This document shows, piece by piece, positions 46,426 to 57,904 of a stretch of DNA of 64,000 bases. The DNA lies in NCBI GenBank assembly GCA_001465935.1, contig LNKV01000051.1, positions 124,001 through 188,000 of the forward strand, written 5' to 3'. The notes below the pieces were generated by a model. It searched no databases, had not been told where the DNA came from, and saw only the letters and a list, made by a program, of their open reading frames with translations. The translations under genes were made by a program, and so were the position numbers. How positions within the stretch are numbered: position 1 is the stretch's first letter; each line of letters starts with the position of its first letter. The stretch comes from Clarireedia homoeocarpa (lineage: Eukaryota > Ascomycota > Leotiomycetes > Helotiales > Rutstroemiaceae).

Positions 46426-49400
46426 CTACCTTCTCCCTCCCTCCCCCCCCGCTCTCACCACCTGCTCCAACTCCCCCAGACTCATCCCCGTCCCCGCCCA
46501 CTCCTTCCTCCCATTCCCCCCCCTTTCCCTCTCCCACCCATCCTGCTCCCCCTCCCCATCACTTATATACGTCTCTCCGTCTCCCACCAGCATATTCTCC
46601 CCCGTCACATAATCCACATACCCCCACAACATCATCATCATAATATGATTCTTAAACCCCAACTCCCTCCTCACACTCTCCCTCATGACTAGCTCGTCTC
46701 CCCTTAGCAAGTGCTTAGTCCCCTTGCCCCATCCCTCCAAATGTCCGCGGCCCAGCTCGCTTGCTGGGACCCCGAAGATTCCCGTTTCGGGAAGTGGAGC
46801 CGCGCCGGGGAGATAGGCGATGTACTCATACCGAACCATCGCTCTCTTCAATTCCCAATACCCGCGGAAGCCCGTCCGACTGAGTAGCCGCCATAGAGGA
46901 GTAAGGCCGCGTTGACCGAGCATGAGTTTTCGGAGAGCGTCGGAACCGGGCCCGTCGGTTGGGTCGTTGAAGCGCATGTCGAGTTTTACGATGAAGGATT
47001 GGAGGTTGTAGAGGTCGGTGTCGGTCCAGAAGAGGCGGTTGTGGAAGAGGCGCGTGCGGAGGAGAGAGGTGCTGGTGTCCATTGTGAACCAGAGTTTTTT
47101 AAGAGTGAGGGCGGTGGTGGAGGGGAGACGGAGACCTTGGCGGGCGAGGAGGGAGAGGATGTTACGGGTGGTGTGGTGCCGGTGGGAGAGGAGGTGGAGG
47201 TAGAGGAGGGAGGGGACGAGGGGGGGTGTGGGGGTGGGAGATTGAGGTTGAGGTGAGGTGGAAGGAGGGGTGCGCTGGTAGTTGGGATCGGGGATGTATA
47301 GGTTTCGGTAGAGGTGTGGGGGGAATATTTTATACGACACGGGGTAATTGTAGCGGGCGTAAGCTTTGACGATACTGGTAAGATGACCGTTGATGAGATT
47401 ATGAAAGGAAGAAGAGAGCGTATAGAGGGTTGTGATCTGACGCGGGGAGAAGTGCAGTGTTAGTTCGAAGAGAATGTGTGGGTGGAGGAGAATCGCGTTG
47501 AAGATTCCAGGGAAAGGGCACGGTGTGTTGGGATATTGGTTCGTCGGGGTCCGGGGGAAGAGCTCCTCTTCGGGGTCGGAGTCCGGAGGTGGTGTGTCGG
47601 GGATGATACCAAGGGCCGTGAGTTCGTCTTCGGATAGGATAGGAAGGCTCGCAGAGGTTGTCGCTGATGGAGGGTGTGTGGTTGAAGGTACCTCCGTGGG
47701 TTGTTGGTTGGGCCCGAGAGCTTCGCGCATTAACTGGGCGATTTCTGGTTCTGTGGTGTTCCCTATGCTTAATTCCATTTCGACTTCTTTTCCCTTGCCT
47801 TTCCATCTTCTAATATCTATTTCTGGACTTTTCTTGACCGGCGTTTCCTTTCCTTTCTTTTTCTTCTTGCTTGCTTCGGGACTTTGATCGGCGATCTTCC
47901 CCTTGCCTTTCCATTTCTTGCTAGTCTTTTCAGTCCCTTCATCATCAGCAATCCCATCATCCATATCAATATCAATCTCCGTATCCAGCCCATCTCCGTT
48001 TTTCTTTTCCCTCTCCCTCTTGTTACCTCTTTCTATATCTCTATCCCCACTATTCTTCCAATTTGCTTTTTCCCTCCCCAACAAAACTCTAACCTTCCTC
48101 GCCATCTCCGCTCTATGCCTCGCTTCCTTCTTTCTCTGCCTGTTCTGGTCAATTTCTGGTCCGCTGGTAAGTACCTGTCTAACCCACGTCGGATATTGTG
48201 ACATCTCTTCATCTGAAACCTCATCTTCAGAATCGGAGGATGAAGGATCCGAAGAGGAGGAAGATGAAGAGGAAGAGCAGGATGATACATCGCGAAGGCT
48301 GAAATAAGAAAATTGATTCAGGTCTTGAAATCGTGATAGTGGACGAGCAAGTTGTGTCAAATGGGGGAGTTGTGCGAGGTGAGGAGGTCTAGGTGGGCGG
48401 TGGGGATGAGGATGTTGAGGGATTTGAGTGTAATGAGCGGGGCGCGGAAATGAGAACTGGGGGACTTGTGGTGTTGGATGGCCTTGAGATCCCAGGAACT
48501 GGAAAGGCCGCAATGGTGGTAGATGGAGATGCGGTTGCGGCTGGCTTTGCATCTGGTCATGGATGTTGTTGTATGACAAACGTGGGAGCACGGGTGAGGA
48601 CGGGATAATCTGACGGTGGTGTTGTGGATTCTGATGGTGAACTGCAGGCAACTGAGATGCTTCTAGTAAGCTTGATTGGCCGTGGGCTTGCGTTTCATTT
48701 TCATATGAGCTGTGGCTTCGAGAATGCTGAGGTGCTCCCGTCTGGAAGGGCAGAAGATGGTTTTGAGGTTGGGTTGCATTCTGGTTCAACATTGAAGAGC
48801 TCTGTGATGACTTTAAAGGATTAGCGAAGGGTTTAGGCTGCGATTGGAGTATCTGACGAGGAAGAGGGTAGGTATTGACAGGTCTGGTATGATTGACCTC
48901 CTCATTGTCAGATTCTTCTTTTTGCTTTTTATCATTCTTCACGCCTTGCTCTACACTGCTGGATGGTCTTTTTTCTTCGAATACCGAACCTTCGTCGGAA
49001 TCAGAACCAGAGTCTCCCGGATCGCCAAAACCTTGGGGCGCAGATCGTGTTGAAAGTAGTGGCATGATTTGTGATAGAGCAGGAAACTTAGGCACGTCTA
49101 ACATTTGATGAGAATGGTACAGTTGAAATGGAGCTTGCGGTTGAGTTGACTGTTGCTTAGCGGCACTCATTGACTGGATGCGTCTGGAGCCGGATGCGGG
49201 ACTGTGAAGTGCCAATGATGGCGGCTGTATCCAACCTGTGGTGACGGCTGAATCGCTATACCGACCCTCGTGTTGGCTTAACGATCTATTCCATAGCAGT
49301 TGGGATGTCTGGCTCGAAGAGCGTTGAAATGGAGGGTTTATCTGGTTGTTTGCATCATTTGACTGCATTTGCGACACCAGATCATTTGTAGGCCCTTGTT

Positions 49401-50526
49401 CTTCTGGTGCAAATTCTTGTCTGATGGACAACGGAGGTGGCCTTTGACTTCGTAGAATTGGTGGGACTGGGTAGTAATTCTGTGAAGGAAGGATCATCAG
49501 AGGTGGCACATTAGGAGGCGCTTGTTGAAAGGTCGGGTTCTGCTGCGAAGTAGCACTAGAAATCATAGTCGTGTGAGCAGAGCCCATAGCTTGCCGGTAG
49601 CGGTTGCGTGCTGAAGACCCTAATCTAGTATCCCTCTCTTGTTGATAAGAAGCATTCGTGGAAGAAGAACTCGTCTGAATACTATCCTGCCTTCCAAATT
49701 CTATCCGTTGAGGTTGATCGAATATTTGCGGAGTGGAAACTTGCTGCTTATTCCTAGCGTTCTGGACAGATCCGCGCCCATTTATCTGAGCTGTAAGAAG
49801 TGGTCGAAAGGGAGGTCCATTCGCGTGCGAAGGCGTGTTCCTATGTGGCCGAAATGGGTTTGAAACTTCCATTGATGGTCGGTAATGTTGTTGAAATTCA
49901 GAATGCCATATATTCTGCTGGTGCATGGGATTCGGATGAGATGAACTTGAAGGTCGAGATAACAAAGATTGATCTTGAAACTGCGCGGCATTGATTTGTG
50001 CGTAGTTTCGCGGTTGCAAATGGCTGATAGTTTGTGCTGGCAACTCGCTATTACCATGATTTGGCTGCTGAGCATGATGTAATTGGAAACACCGATTTGG
50101 TGGAGGGGATCCATGAGCTTGAGCATTGATATGTGCTTGGGTCGGCGTGCGCGAGTTATCATTTGCATCAAATTGGTTTTGGGAGTGATGACTGTGGTAT
50201 TGCTGCGAAGGGACACTGTCTAATGTCCATTGAGAATCAGAATTTGTTTGTGATTGGAAATCTGTAGATCGGAAAGGAGCACTGGACTGCAACGTATTGA
50301 ACGATGGCAGCTGGGATTGATTCTGATAAGTATTCGGTCGAGGTGTTCTATCTGGATCATTTCCGTCTCGCTGACTAGATTCTCGAATACTTGATGCACT
50401 ACTTGACGGCTCTCCGTTCCCATGGCCTCGAGTACTGGTTGGGTTGATTGATGGATGCTCATTGTCAGGGCGCTGATCCTCGTCTCCAGTGCCGAAAGAC
50501 AAGCCCAACCCGTTGCCAAAATCCAT
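46426..50526 (-). CDS. large F-box protein with Q/N/S/P-rich N-terminus
   Basis: One uninterrupted frame; the likely start is MDFGNGLGLSFG at 50526, because the 127 codons upstream have a non-coding feel (Phe/Leu/Tyr/Ser mix) and would be 5' UTR. Length 1366 aa. Residues 1-750 are low-complexity, rich in Gln, Asn, Ser, Pro and His. They are followed by a Pro/His block, a Ser run before an acidic segment (SDSEDEVSDEEMS) and a Lys-rich basic region with several WKGKGK motifs. Near 1050-1100 is an F-box-like motif (PGIFNAILLHPHILFELTLH, then IPRQITTLYTL-like SPRQITTLYTLSSSF). F-box proteins bring substrates to SCF ubiquitin ligases through Skp1. The remaining C-terminus is helical and unassigned. 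The last 300 codons switch from C- to G-ending. Confidence 0.85.
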   Translation of the reverse strand: MDFGNGLGLSFGTGDEDQRPDNEHPSINPTSTRGHGNGEPSSSASSIRESSQRDGNDPDRTPRPNTYQNQSQLPSFNTLQSSAPFRSTDFQSQTNSDSQWTLDSVPSQQYHSHHSQNQFDANDNSRTPTQAHINAQAHGSPPPNRCFQLHHAQQPNHGNSELPAQTISHLQPRNYAQINAAQFQDQSLLSRPSSSSHPNPMHQQNIWHSEFQQHYRPSMEVSNPFRPHRNTPSHANGPPFRPLLTAQINGRGSVQNARNKQQVSTPQIFDQPQRIEFGRQDSIQTSSSSTNASYQQERDTRLGSSARNRYRQAMGSAHTTMISSATSQQNPTFQQAPPNVPPLMILPSQNYYPVPPILRSQRPPPLSIRQEFAPEEQGPTNDLVSQMQSNDANNQINPPFQRSSSQTSQLLWNRSLSQHEGRYSDSAVTTGWIQPPSLALHSPASGSRRIQSMSAAKQQSTQPQAPFQLYHSHQMLDVPKFPALSQIMPLLSTRSAPQGFGDPGDSGSDSDEGSVFEEKRPSSSVEQGVKNDKKQKEESDNEEVNHTRPVNTYPLPRQILQSQPKPFANPLKSSQSSSMLNQNATQPQNHLLPFQTGAPQHSRSHSSYENETQAHGQSSLLEASQLPAVHHQNPQHHRQIIPSSPVLPRLSYNNIHDQMQSQPQPHLHLPPLRPFQFLGSQGHPTPQVPQFSFPRPAHYTQIPQHPHPHRPPRPPHLAQLPHLTQLARPLSRFQDLNQFSYFSLRDVSSCSSSSSSSSSDPSSSDSEDEVSDEEMSQYPTWVRQVLTSGPEIDQNRQRKKEARHRAEMARKVRVLLGREKANWKNSGDRDIERGNKREREKKNGDGLDTEIDIDMDDGIADDEGTEKTSKKWKGKGKIADQSPEASKKKKKGKETPVKKSPEIDIRRWKGKGKEVEMELSIGNTTEPEIAQLMREALGPNQQPTEVPSTTHPPSATTSASLPILSEDELTALGIIPDTPPPDSDPEEELFPRTPTNQYPNTPCPFPGIFNAILLHPHILFELTLHFSPRQITTLYTLSSSFHNLINGHLTSIVKAYARYNYPVSYKIFPPHLYRNLYIPDPNYQRTPPSTSPQPQSPTPTPPLVPSLLYLHLLSHRHHTTRNILSLLARQGLRLPSTTALTLKKLWFTMDTSTSLLRTRLFHNRLFWTDTDLYNLQSFIVKLDMRFNDPTDGPGSDALRKLMLGQRGLTPLWRLLSRTGFRGYWELKRAMVRYEYIAYLPGAAPLPETGIFGVPASELGRGHLEGWGKGTKHLLRGDELVMRESVRRELGFKNHIMMMMLWGYVDYVTGENMLVGDGETYISDGEGEQDGWERERGGNGRKEWAGTGMSLGELEQVVRAGGEGGRR

Positions 50527-51337
50527 GTTGTTGATGCTTTCTTGTGATATTCGCAATCCCGAGATCGACGCAGGTGAAAATGGATGGTAAAATGAACACA
50601 ACAATCCATCTACTCTGCGATAGAACAGTAATACTCTTATGTTTGCTAAAGTTAGTTGAATGTGCGTCAACAGATATGAAAGTTGAAGGATGAGCTTGCG
50701 GCCAAATGAAAAGCAATTCGCTTTCAACAAACAGAAAATGTTATATAGTGAATAAAACGAATGAGAGGGAACAAGCGAAAGTGAAATGAGAAAAGGGGCA
50801 GCTGATTGGCGTAATGGAAACTTCACCGAAATGAATCTCCTGTACTTCATCAGCCACTCATACCTGCTAGACTCCCGAGTGCCTGTCTTCATTCTATCCT
50901 GTTCCAATTCTGTTTTCTACACGAGTGGCCACAAATGACACATAGAACCGCTAGATGTATTTATATAAATGTAAACATTTTCATGCATCCAACATCTGAC
51001 TCTTCTTCAAAATACAGTTGTCCTGGCCACTCCTATGTAGCAAATTAAACCCTTCAACTGACTTTGAGCTGCTCAGCCATCTAGTCGTTCAATTAACATG
51101 TCCCCACTCACCGCATTGCTCTGGTCCATGAAAAGTGTGACCCTTATGATAGTAGTATGGAACCAGGAAAATACCTCCATTTTGTCCTTCGCGTAGATCA
51201 TACAATTCCACTTCTCCTAATTCATCTATCCATTCATCCGTGCATTCTATTATTCGGGTATTTTCAGAACTGTATCTTTCTTCTCCTTCCACATATGTCT
51301 TCGCTTCACATTCCGGCCCTCCCCAATTTAGTCCTTT
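50527..51337. other. promoter of F-box gene / 3' UTR of Hat2
   Basis: About 810 bp; the F-box gene 5' leader and the Hat2 3' region. No separate gene seen. Confidence 0.5.
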
Positions 51338-53005
51338 TCATCGTTCAAGTTCATCCATTGGAATATCCTCTGTATCTCTTCCCACAATCCCTTCTGAGAC
51401 CTTCCAGATCTGAATTAAATTATCTTCGGCTGCACTGCATACTACCCATGGTTCATTTTGGTTCCAGCTGAAATCAGCAAGATGGTTTGTGTGACCGCCG
51501 TGCATGAAGAGCCTAGTTATTTTATTAGTTTTCTCATTCAAAACCAGAGAACCAAGACAGGAAAGGAGGTGTAAGGTACTTACAACTCCGGTGGGCCATC
51601 TTCCTGGTCTTCTGGTAACTGTTCCTCGCCTACTCGGCTTAGGTCCCAGAAGATGACTCGGCGATCGTAACTACCACTTCCCAAGATAGCTTCCTCGGTT
51701 GGATGCCACGAAAGTGATGTTACAGCATCGTTGTGACCTTCCAGTGAGTGCAGTGTTTCTTTGAGGTTTCTGAGATCCCAGAGACCGATTGTTTTATCTG
51801 CTGAAGCAGTCGCTAGAACAAACTCGGATGCGTGATTGAAGGCTAGAGCATTGATTGCATCAGTGTGTCCTTTGCCTTTGCTGGCTGATTTATCGGTCTC
51901 TGGTTGTCTGATATCAAGGATTTGGAGTGTCAAATCATCTGAGACTGTCCCGATTAGGGATTTGTGAAGCGGATGATATTGAACGTCATTAACGATGGAG
52001 CTGTGGTGAGTGTAGACCTTGCTAGTTTTGATTTGATGACTGTTTCCTTGTAGACTGTTGAGATCCCTATGCGACTATTAGTATGATTTCAAAATTTAAA
52101 ACCTCGACCTTACCATAATCGAACAGTTTTGTCTTCACTGCCTGTTGCTAGGTGGCCAGCAGCATGAGGGTTCCAGCTCAGCCCAAATCCTTCTTTCTTA
52201 TGCCCTAAGAGTTCAATTTGTGGACTCACGACTCCTTTGGGAAGACTGCTATGCTTGGTACGATCGAAGATCAAAACTTTTCCGTCGACACACATTGTCG
52301 CAATGATATTTGGGTTTTGTGGTTGATATCGCGCTTTGTTAACTTCTCCCGGGTGATCGATCTTCTGCTCAATGTTCATTTTGATTGCTGCTTGTTCTCC
52401 TGAGGATGAAGACTTTCCATAACCTCCAATCTCTTCTCGATCTTCATCATAGTCGGCATGATTTGGAGTGACCTTTCTAGGCAATTCGACGTTCGCTATT
52501 TGGAGGTAGTTCTGCGCGCCATTCGATGTATGAGTACCAATTAGAAGTCTGTGGATGCTGTAATTTTTTCCTTCCGGCCTGAGTGTAATCAGTGCATGTT
52601 CTCACAGTAGAGAGAAAACGAACTCACTCCTTAACATCAGGGAACCATTGGGTAGTCAAAGTCGGCCATTCGAGAGCAGTGCTATATAGGATTAGCTCCT
52701 TGTTTACATTCTCAGATCGCAAAGCGGTATACCTTAGAATCATATCATAAAGAAAAGGGCTGTTCTTCTTCCATGTCTTGTATTCTGAAGGAAGATTAAT
52801 CTCATGTCACTATCCCAAGGAATCGCAAATCGTACCTTCGTTGATCAACTTCTGCTCCATGTCTTCGGCATCATCCTCCTGGCGGTTCACTAAGCTTGTG
52901 TTAGTAATTGTTCGAGTGATTGGCAAACGGGTAACCATTGCGGCGCAACAGCAACCAAGTCAAAAGGGATAACTAACGGTCCATATCGTGATCTTCAGGT
53001 GCCAT
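51338..53005 (-). CDS. HAT2: histone-binding WD40 protein Hat2/Msi1 (RbAp46/48)
   Basis: Seven exons: 53005-52978, 52889-52836, 52784-52733, 52681-52628, 52578-52114, 52066-51584 and 51512-51338. All introns are GT-AG, of 88, 51, 51, 49, 47 and 71 nt, and the frame closes exactly, giving 436 aa. The N-terminal helix MEQKLINEEYKTWKKNSPFLYD is spread over exons 2 and 3 and is the histone H4-binding helix of the family. ALEWPTLTTQWFPD follows, then the WD repeats, with clear blades ending KTVRLWDL, LTLQILDI, KTIGLWDLR, RRVIFWDL and NLIQIWKV. The PEDQEDGPPEL loop before the last blade is also characteristic. It chaperones H3/H4 for the Hat1 acetyltransferase and in chromatin assembly complexes. 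In fungi one such gene may serve several of these roles. It is divergent from XRN1. Confidence 0.95.
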
Positions 53006-53569
53006 AACGAATGTAGAGTTGTGTTAGATTGAAAGCGTGTTCAAGAGTTTGTCTGAGCTTTGGCTGTTCGAACTTTAGTTTTGCGTAAATCATCAACGCG
53101 ATAAGAATCTGTATAAATTCAAGCTCGTTCCGCGCTTCAAGAAAGATCACCAGGGAAGACGCGCTTCTCGTCGCGATACCTGCAGATAATTTAGTGGGTC
53201 GCTTAAAGTGGTCAGCCTTGTTTGATTTCGTGTGCCTCGTGTCTGTGCACCGCCACCACTCCACTAGCGTTGAATGGTTGATGTCAGAAATGATGGACTC
53301 ATTGTTTCCTTTTCGCTCTTTGAAGAGAATATTTCTCAAGAATCTAACACAACTGACTTTGACGGGGTAGTTGGAGGTACGAGGAAGAAGGATTGTTTGA
53401 CAGAACGAACGACGGCGATATTCAAAGGGTTTTGCGACACTCTTTTCTTAGGAAAATACACTTTGTGGTAATAGCATAGTGTCTCATCAACAGCATCTAC
53501 ATCATCGCATCGCAAATCATCTAAACAACCCAAACGCTTTTTACGCATACCGCATTTCGGTTCTTCATC
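53006..53569. promoter_or_regulatory. divergent promoter of Hat2 and Xrn1
   Basis: 564 bp separate the two start codons. No specific motif could be assigned. Confidence 0.5.
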
Positions 53570-56500
53570 ATGGGTGTTCCAAAATTCTTCAGATGGATGA
53601 GTGAGAGGTATCCCTCTATCTCACAATTGATTGCAGAAAATAGAATACCAGAGTTCGACTGTCTTTACCTGGATATGAATGGAATTATTCATAACTGCAC
53701 ACACAAAGACTCAGATGATGCGACCTTTCGAATGTCCGAGGAACAAATGTTCATCGCGATCTTCAACTACATCGAGCATCTTTATGGGAAGATCAAGCCA
53801 AAACAGTTGTTCTTCATGGCAGTTGATGGAGTTGCCCCACGCGCTAAAATGAACCAACAACGAGCTCGACGTTTCCGAACGGCTTTGGATACTGAGCTTG
53901 CCAGAGAGAAGGCAATCAAAGAGGGGAAGGAAATGCCCAAGGAAGAGGCATTCGACAGTAACTCGATCACACCTGGTATGCTACTGCTACTGTGATAAAG
54001 ACGATTTTCGACTGGGCTAACTGTAATAGGCACGGAGTTCATGCAGAAGTTGACTCAACAACTTAAATATTTTATTGCGAAGAAGGTTTCAGAGGATGCC
54101 GATTGGCAGGGTACTGAGATTGTCCTCTCAGGACATGAAGTGCCAGGAGAAGGTGAACACAAGATCATGGAATACATCCGCCTCAAAAAGGCGCAACCTG
54201 ATTACGACCCTAACAGGCGTCATTGCCTTTATGGTTTGGATGCAGACTTGATTATGTTGGGGTTATTGAGTCATGATCCTCACTTTTGTCTTCTGCGCGA
54301 GGAGGTCACATTTGGCAGACAAACGAAAGCCAAATCGAAGGAGCTAGAACATCAGAATTTCTATCTCATGCATCTCTGCATTGTCAGAGAGTATCTGGAA
54401 CTGGAATTTCAGGAACTAAAGGAGGCGGGCGCTCTTGCATTTCCTTTTGATCTTGAACGGGTTATTGACGACTTCATTCTTATGGCGTTTTTCGTTGGAA
54501 ACGATTTCTTACCCAATCTTCCTAATTTACACATTAACGAGGGTGCTTTGGCGTTGATGTTTAAGATATACAAATCCATCTTACCTAAGTGTGGCGGGTA
54601 TATCAATGAAGCAGGCGTTATCAACATGGAGCGATTGGCAATCCTTTTGGAAGAACTTTCCCACGTCGAATATAGATTTTTCGAATCCGAGAGCTCAGAT
54701 TCAAAATGGTTCAAAGCTAAGCAGATGTCGAAGGAAGATGTTATGGTAAAAGGCAAGAACAAAGGCAAGCTCGTTATGACCACTTCACAGCAACAGATAT
54801 GGAAGCAGGTCAGGGAGTATGTCACCAAGAGAAGCGCGGAGCCGCTCGATCTTTCTAAGGATTTACCTGCTGCGGACAGAAAATTCGCACAGGATTTGGC
54901 GGACAGTCTTCATCTCGAATGGAAAACTGTTCAGGGCGAAGACGGAGAACGTCACATGCAGTTATCGTTCCCTGCTAAGCTCGATGCCGACGACGAGGAA
55001 GAAGATGAAGACGAGGACGAAGAATCGCAACTTGCGATCATGCGTGTTGTGAAACAGTACGATAAAGCCGAGGTACTGGATGTTACGAAAGAACAGGCAC
55101 AAGCTGAGATGGATCGCCAATACGAAGAAAAGTTCCAGGAGTGGAAAGATAAATATTACGAAGGCAAATTCGACTGGAATCGACAAAACGAGGCTGAGTT
55201 GACGAAGCTGTGCGAGAACTATGTCCAAGGTTTACAATGGGTCCTTTATTATTACTACCGCGGTGTGGTCTCATGGTCATGGTATTACCATTATCATTAT
55301 TCTCCCATGATTTCTGGTAAGTTTCTTCTGCCCAAATATGTGCCCTGTATTTGTCAATACTAACAATGCTTTTTAGATGTCATCAAAGGCCTCAAAGCAG
55401 ACATCAACTTCAAGCTTGGACAGCCATTCCATCCATATGAGCAACTTATGGGTGTGCTACCGGATCGTAGTAAGAAGATTGTTCCACAAGTCTACCATGA
55501 TTTGATGACAAATCCCAACTCTCCAATTATCGACTTCTATCCTCGAGACTTCGAGCTCGATATGAATGGCAAAAAGATGGAGTGGGAAGCCGTTGTCAAG
55601 ATTCCTTTCATTGACGAGAAGAGATTGTTGGATGCAATGGCAACCAGAAATCACTTACTGAGTGACGCGGAAAAGGCTAGGAACGAATTTGGTGTGACGG
55701 TGAAGTTTACACATGACCCCCACGTGGATTTCACCTACCCGTCTTCATTAGTGGGTATCTTCCCAGATATTGCGCATTGCCACTGTGTTGAGAACATCTT
55801 TGACTTGCCTACCATTGAAGGCTTGGACTTCTATGTTGGTCTTATGGATGGAGTTAAACTGGGTTCTTCATCGCTTGCTGGCTTTCCTAGCTTGGCCTAT
55901 CTTCCATATAATGCGACACTAGGATTCCACGGCGTGAATGTCTTCCAATCAGACAGTCGCAACGAAAGCATGGTTGTCACCATTGAAGATGTCGAGGCCC
56001 GGACGAACGTTAAGCATGCGCAGGCGAAGCTCGGTAAAAGAGTATTTGTTGGCTACCCATTCTTGCAGGAGGGCAAGGTCGTTAAGGTCTCTGACGAGTT
56101 GTTCGATTATTTCCCTTCGAACGACGGTAGTGATCAGCCAATCGCGAAGGAACACGGTCCTCGTGAAATTGATGATTGGCGTAAAAAGGCCGAGAGGATT
56201 GAGGGCAACTACAGCAAAAGACTTGGTATTATCATTGGACCAGTTGAATCCTTGACACACGTGGAGATGTTGAAGGGTTTAAAGAAGACTGATGACGGTG
56301 CAACGATCAAGGAATATGCTGTTATTCCTGGTCAAGATACAGATTATGCCTCTCAGGTTATTGTGGATGAAGTGATCAGTGAAGACCAACGCTTCTTGGA
56401 GAGGGAAGCTTTACCACTTGAGCAGGAGTTTCCAAACGGCTCGAAAGCATTTTTCTTGGGAGAGTTCAACTACGGCAGACCCTTGATTGTTGAGGGTCAT

Positions 56501-57904
56501 ATGGAACAAAAGCTCCAAATACGTCTCTGGACATTGAAAGTCAAGGAAGCTGAATTTGGCAGAAGTATTGTTCAAAATGCCAAGTCAAACACCCAGTACA
56601 CTCCATCTTTCGCTGTTGCCAAAATGCTGGGCTTGCATCCGCTTGTCCTTAGCAAGATTACTTCTTCTTTCCAGGTATCTGCTATTGGTCAACTTCGCCT
56701 AAATCTTGGTCTCAACTTGAAGTTTGAGGCCAAGAAGCTTAAAGTTCTGGGGTACTCGCGACGGGCCGAAAACGGTTGGGAATTCAGCAACAAGGCTATT
56801 GAACTCATCAGTACTTATATGACTAAATTCCCTGCCTTCTTTGCTGGAATCCAAAGAAAGCCACAAGGAAATGAATACGAGGAGTCTGATTTCCCTGGTG
56901 TTAACATCAAGGAAATTGTCGCGTGGCTCAAATCCATTGAGGCCAAGAATTTTGAAAAGGTGCCCTTGGATGCTGAGCAGTTGGATTCTGATGTTGTGAT
57001 GGCTATTGAGCAAGCTGCTGACCAGGCTATCGCAAATAGCCCAAACCCCGAGTACAAACCGGTTAAGGGAGTGCCGCGCAATGCATTGATGAAGCCTTCT
57101 GATGCTGAGCATCGTTGTGGTAACCAGAAATTCTCTCTAGGCGATCGCGTGATCTACGTTCAAGATTCTGGACGTGTCCCTATCGGTACACGTGGAACTG
57201 TCGTTGGTATTTCACGTACACCTCGTACCACACTACTTGATATTGTTTTCGACTATACTTTCATGAGTGGAACTACTTTGGGGGAGCGCTGCTCACCGTT
57301 CCGAGGATCCACTGTTCCAGTCAGCAGTGTTCTCAATCTCACCGACAAACAATTAATAGTGAACTCGAAGGCCGGTGCTGAGAAGAGGCCTGCTCCAACG
57401 AATACGCCATTGACAGTCAATGGCGGTTATGGTGCCCCATCAGGACCTGGCGGACACGGCCAATACCGCGAAGCTGGAGCACCACCGCCTCTTCGTGGTT
57501 CTTTCCGTGGTGCTGTAGTAGGCCAGCGTGGGAACTTCGCTCCACGTGGAGGTCGTGGACGCGGTGGGTTTGCGAATGGCAATAGTTCTAATGGTGGCGA
57601 CAACGCGACTCAGGCAGGCCATAGCAATATGGCAATTCGTGAATCTACGCCCGTGCCCAATGGTAGCGCGAACGGACCGAGAGGTCGCGGAAACGCATAC
57701 ACGAACGGCAACAGAGGTGGCAGGGGAGGTGGTGCTGCTCAGGCACAGGCTCCGGCTTTAATTCCGGCAGCACAAGTGTACAAGAATGTTGCGCCACCAG
57801 CGTCGCTAGATCCTAGAGGTAGGGGCAGAGGTCGTGGTGGACGAGGTGGTGGAAGAGGACGAGGTTTCCAATCTAGAGGACGGGGTGGGGCTGCGCAAGC
57901 TTAG
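53570..57904 (+). CDS. XRN1: cytoplasmic 5'-3' exoribonuclease Xrn1
   Basis: Degrades decapped mRNA from the 5' end in the cytoplasm and P-bodies. Three exons: 53570-53975, 54030-55316 and 55377-57904, giving 1406 aa. The highly conserved N-terminus (MGVPKFFRWMSERYP) is intact. Catalytic Mg2+-binding acids are present: Asp35 in YLDMNGIIH, Asp86 in AVDGVAPRAKMNQQRARRFR, the Glu pair in HEVPGEGEHK, the Asp pair in GLDADLIMLG and Asp in FVGNDFLPNLP. The second conserved region has WVLYYYYRGVVSWSWYYHYHY, then DVIKGL across intron 2, and HPYEQLMGVLP. PAZ/KOW/SH3-like domains follow (GTRGTVVGI near 1205). The last 130 residues are Gly/Arg-rich with RGRGG repeats. The acidic run DDEEEDEDEDEE is a normal insert. 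The Hat2 gene is divergent upstream. Confidence 0.97.

Noticed and set aside
50527..50907. N-terminal extension of the F-box protein
   Set aside because: The frame stays open for 127 codons upstream, but the composition is Phe/Leu/Tyr-rich and unlike the rest, and MDFGNGLGLSFG is a more natural start.
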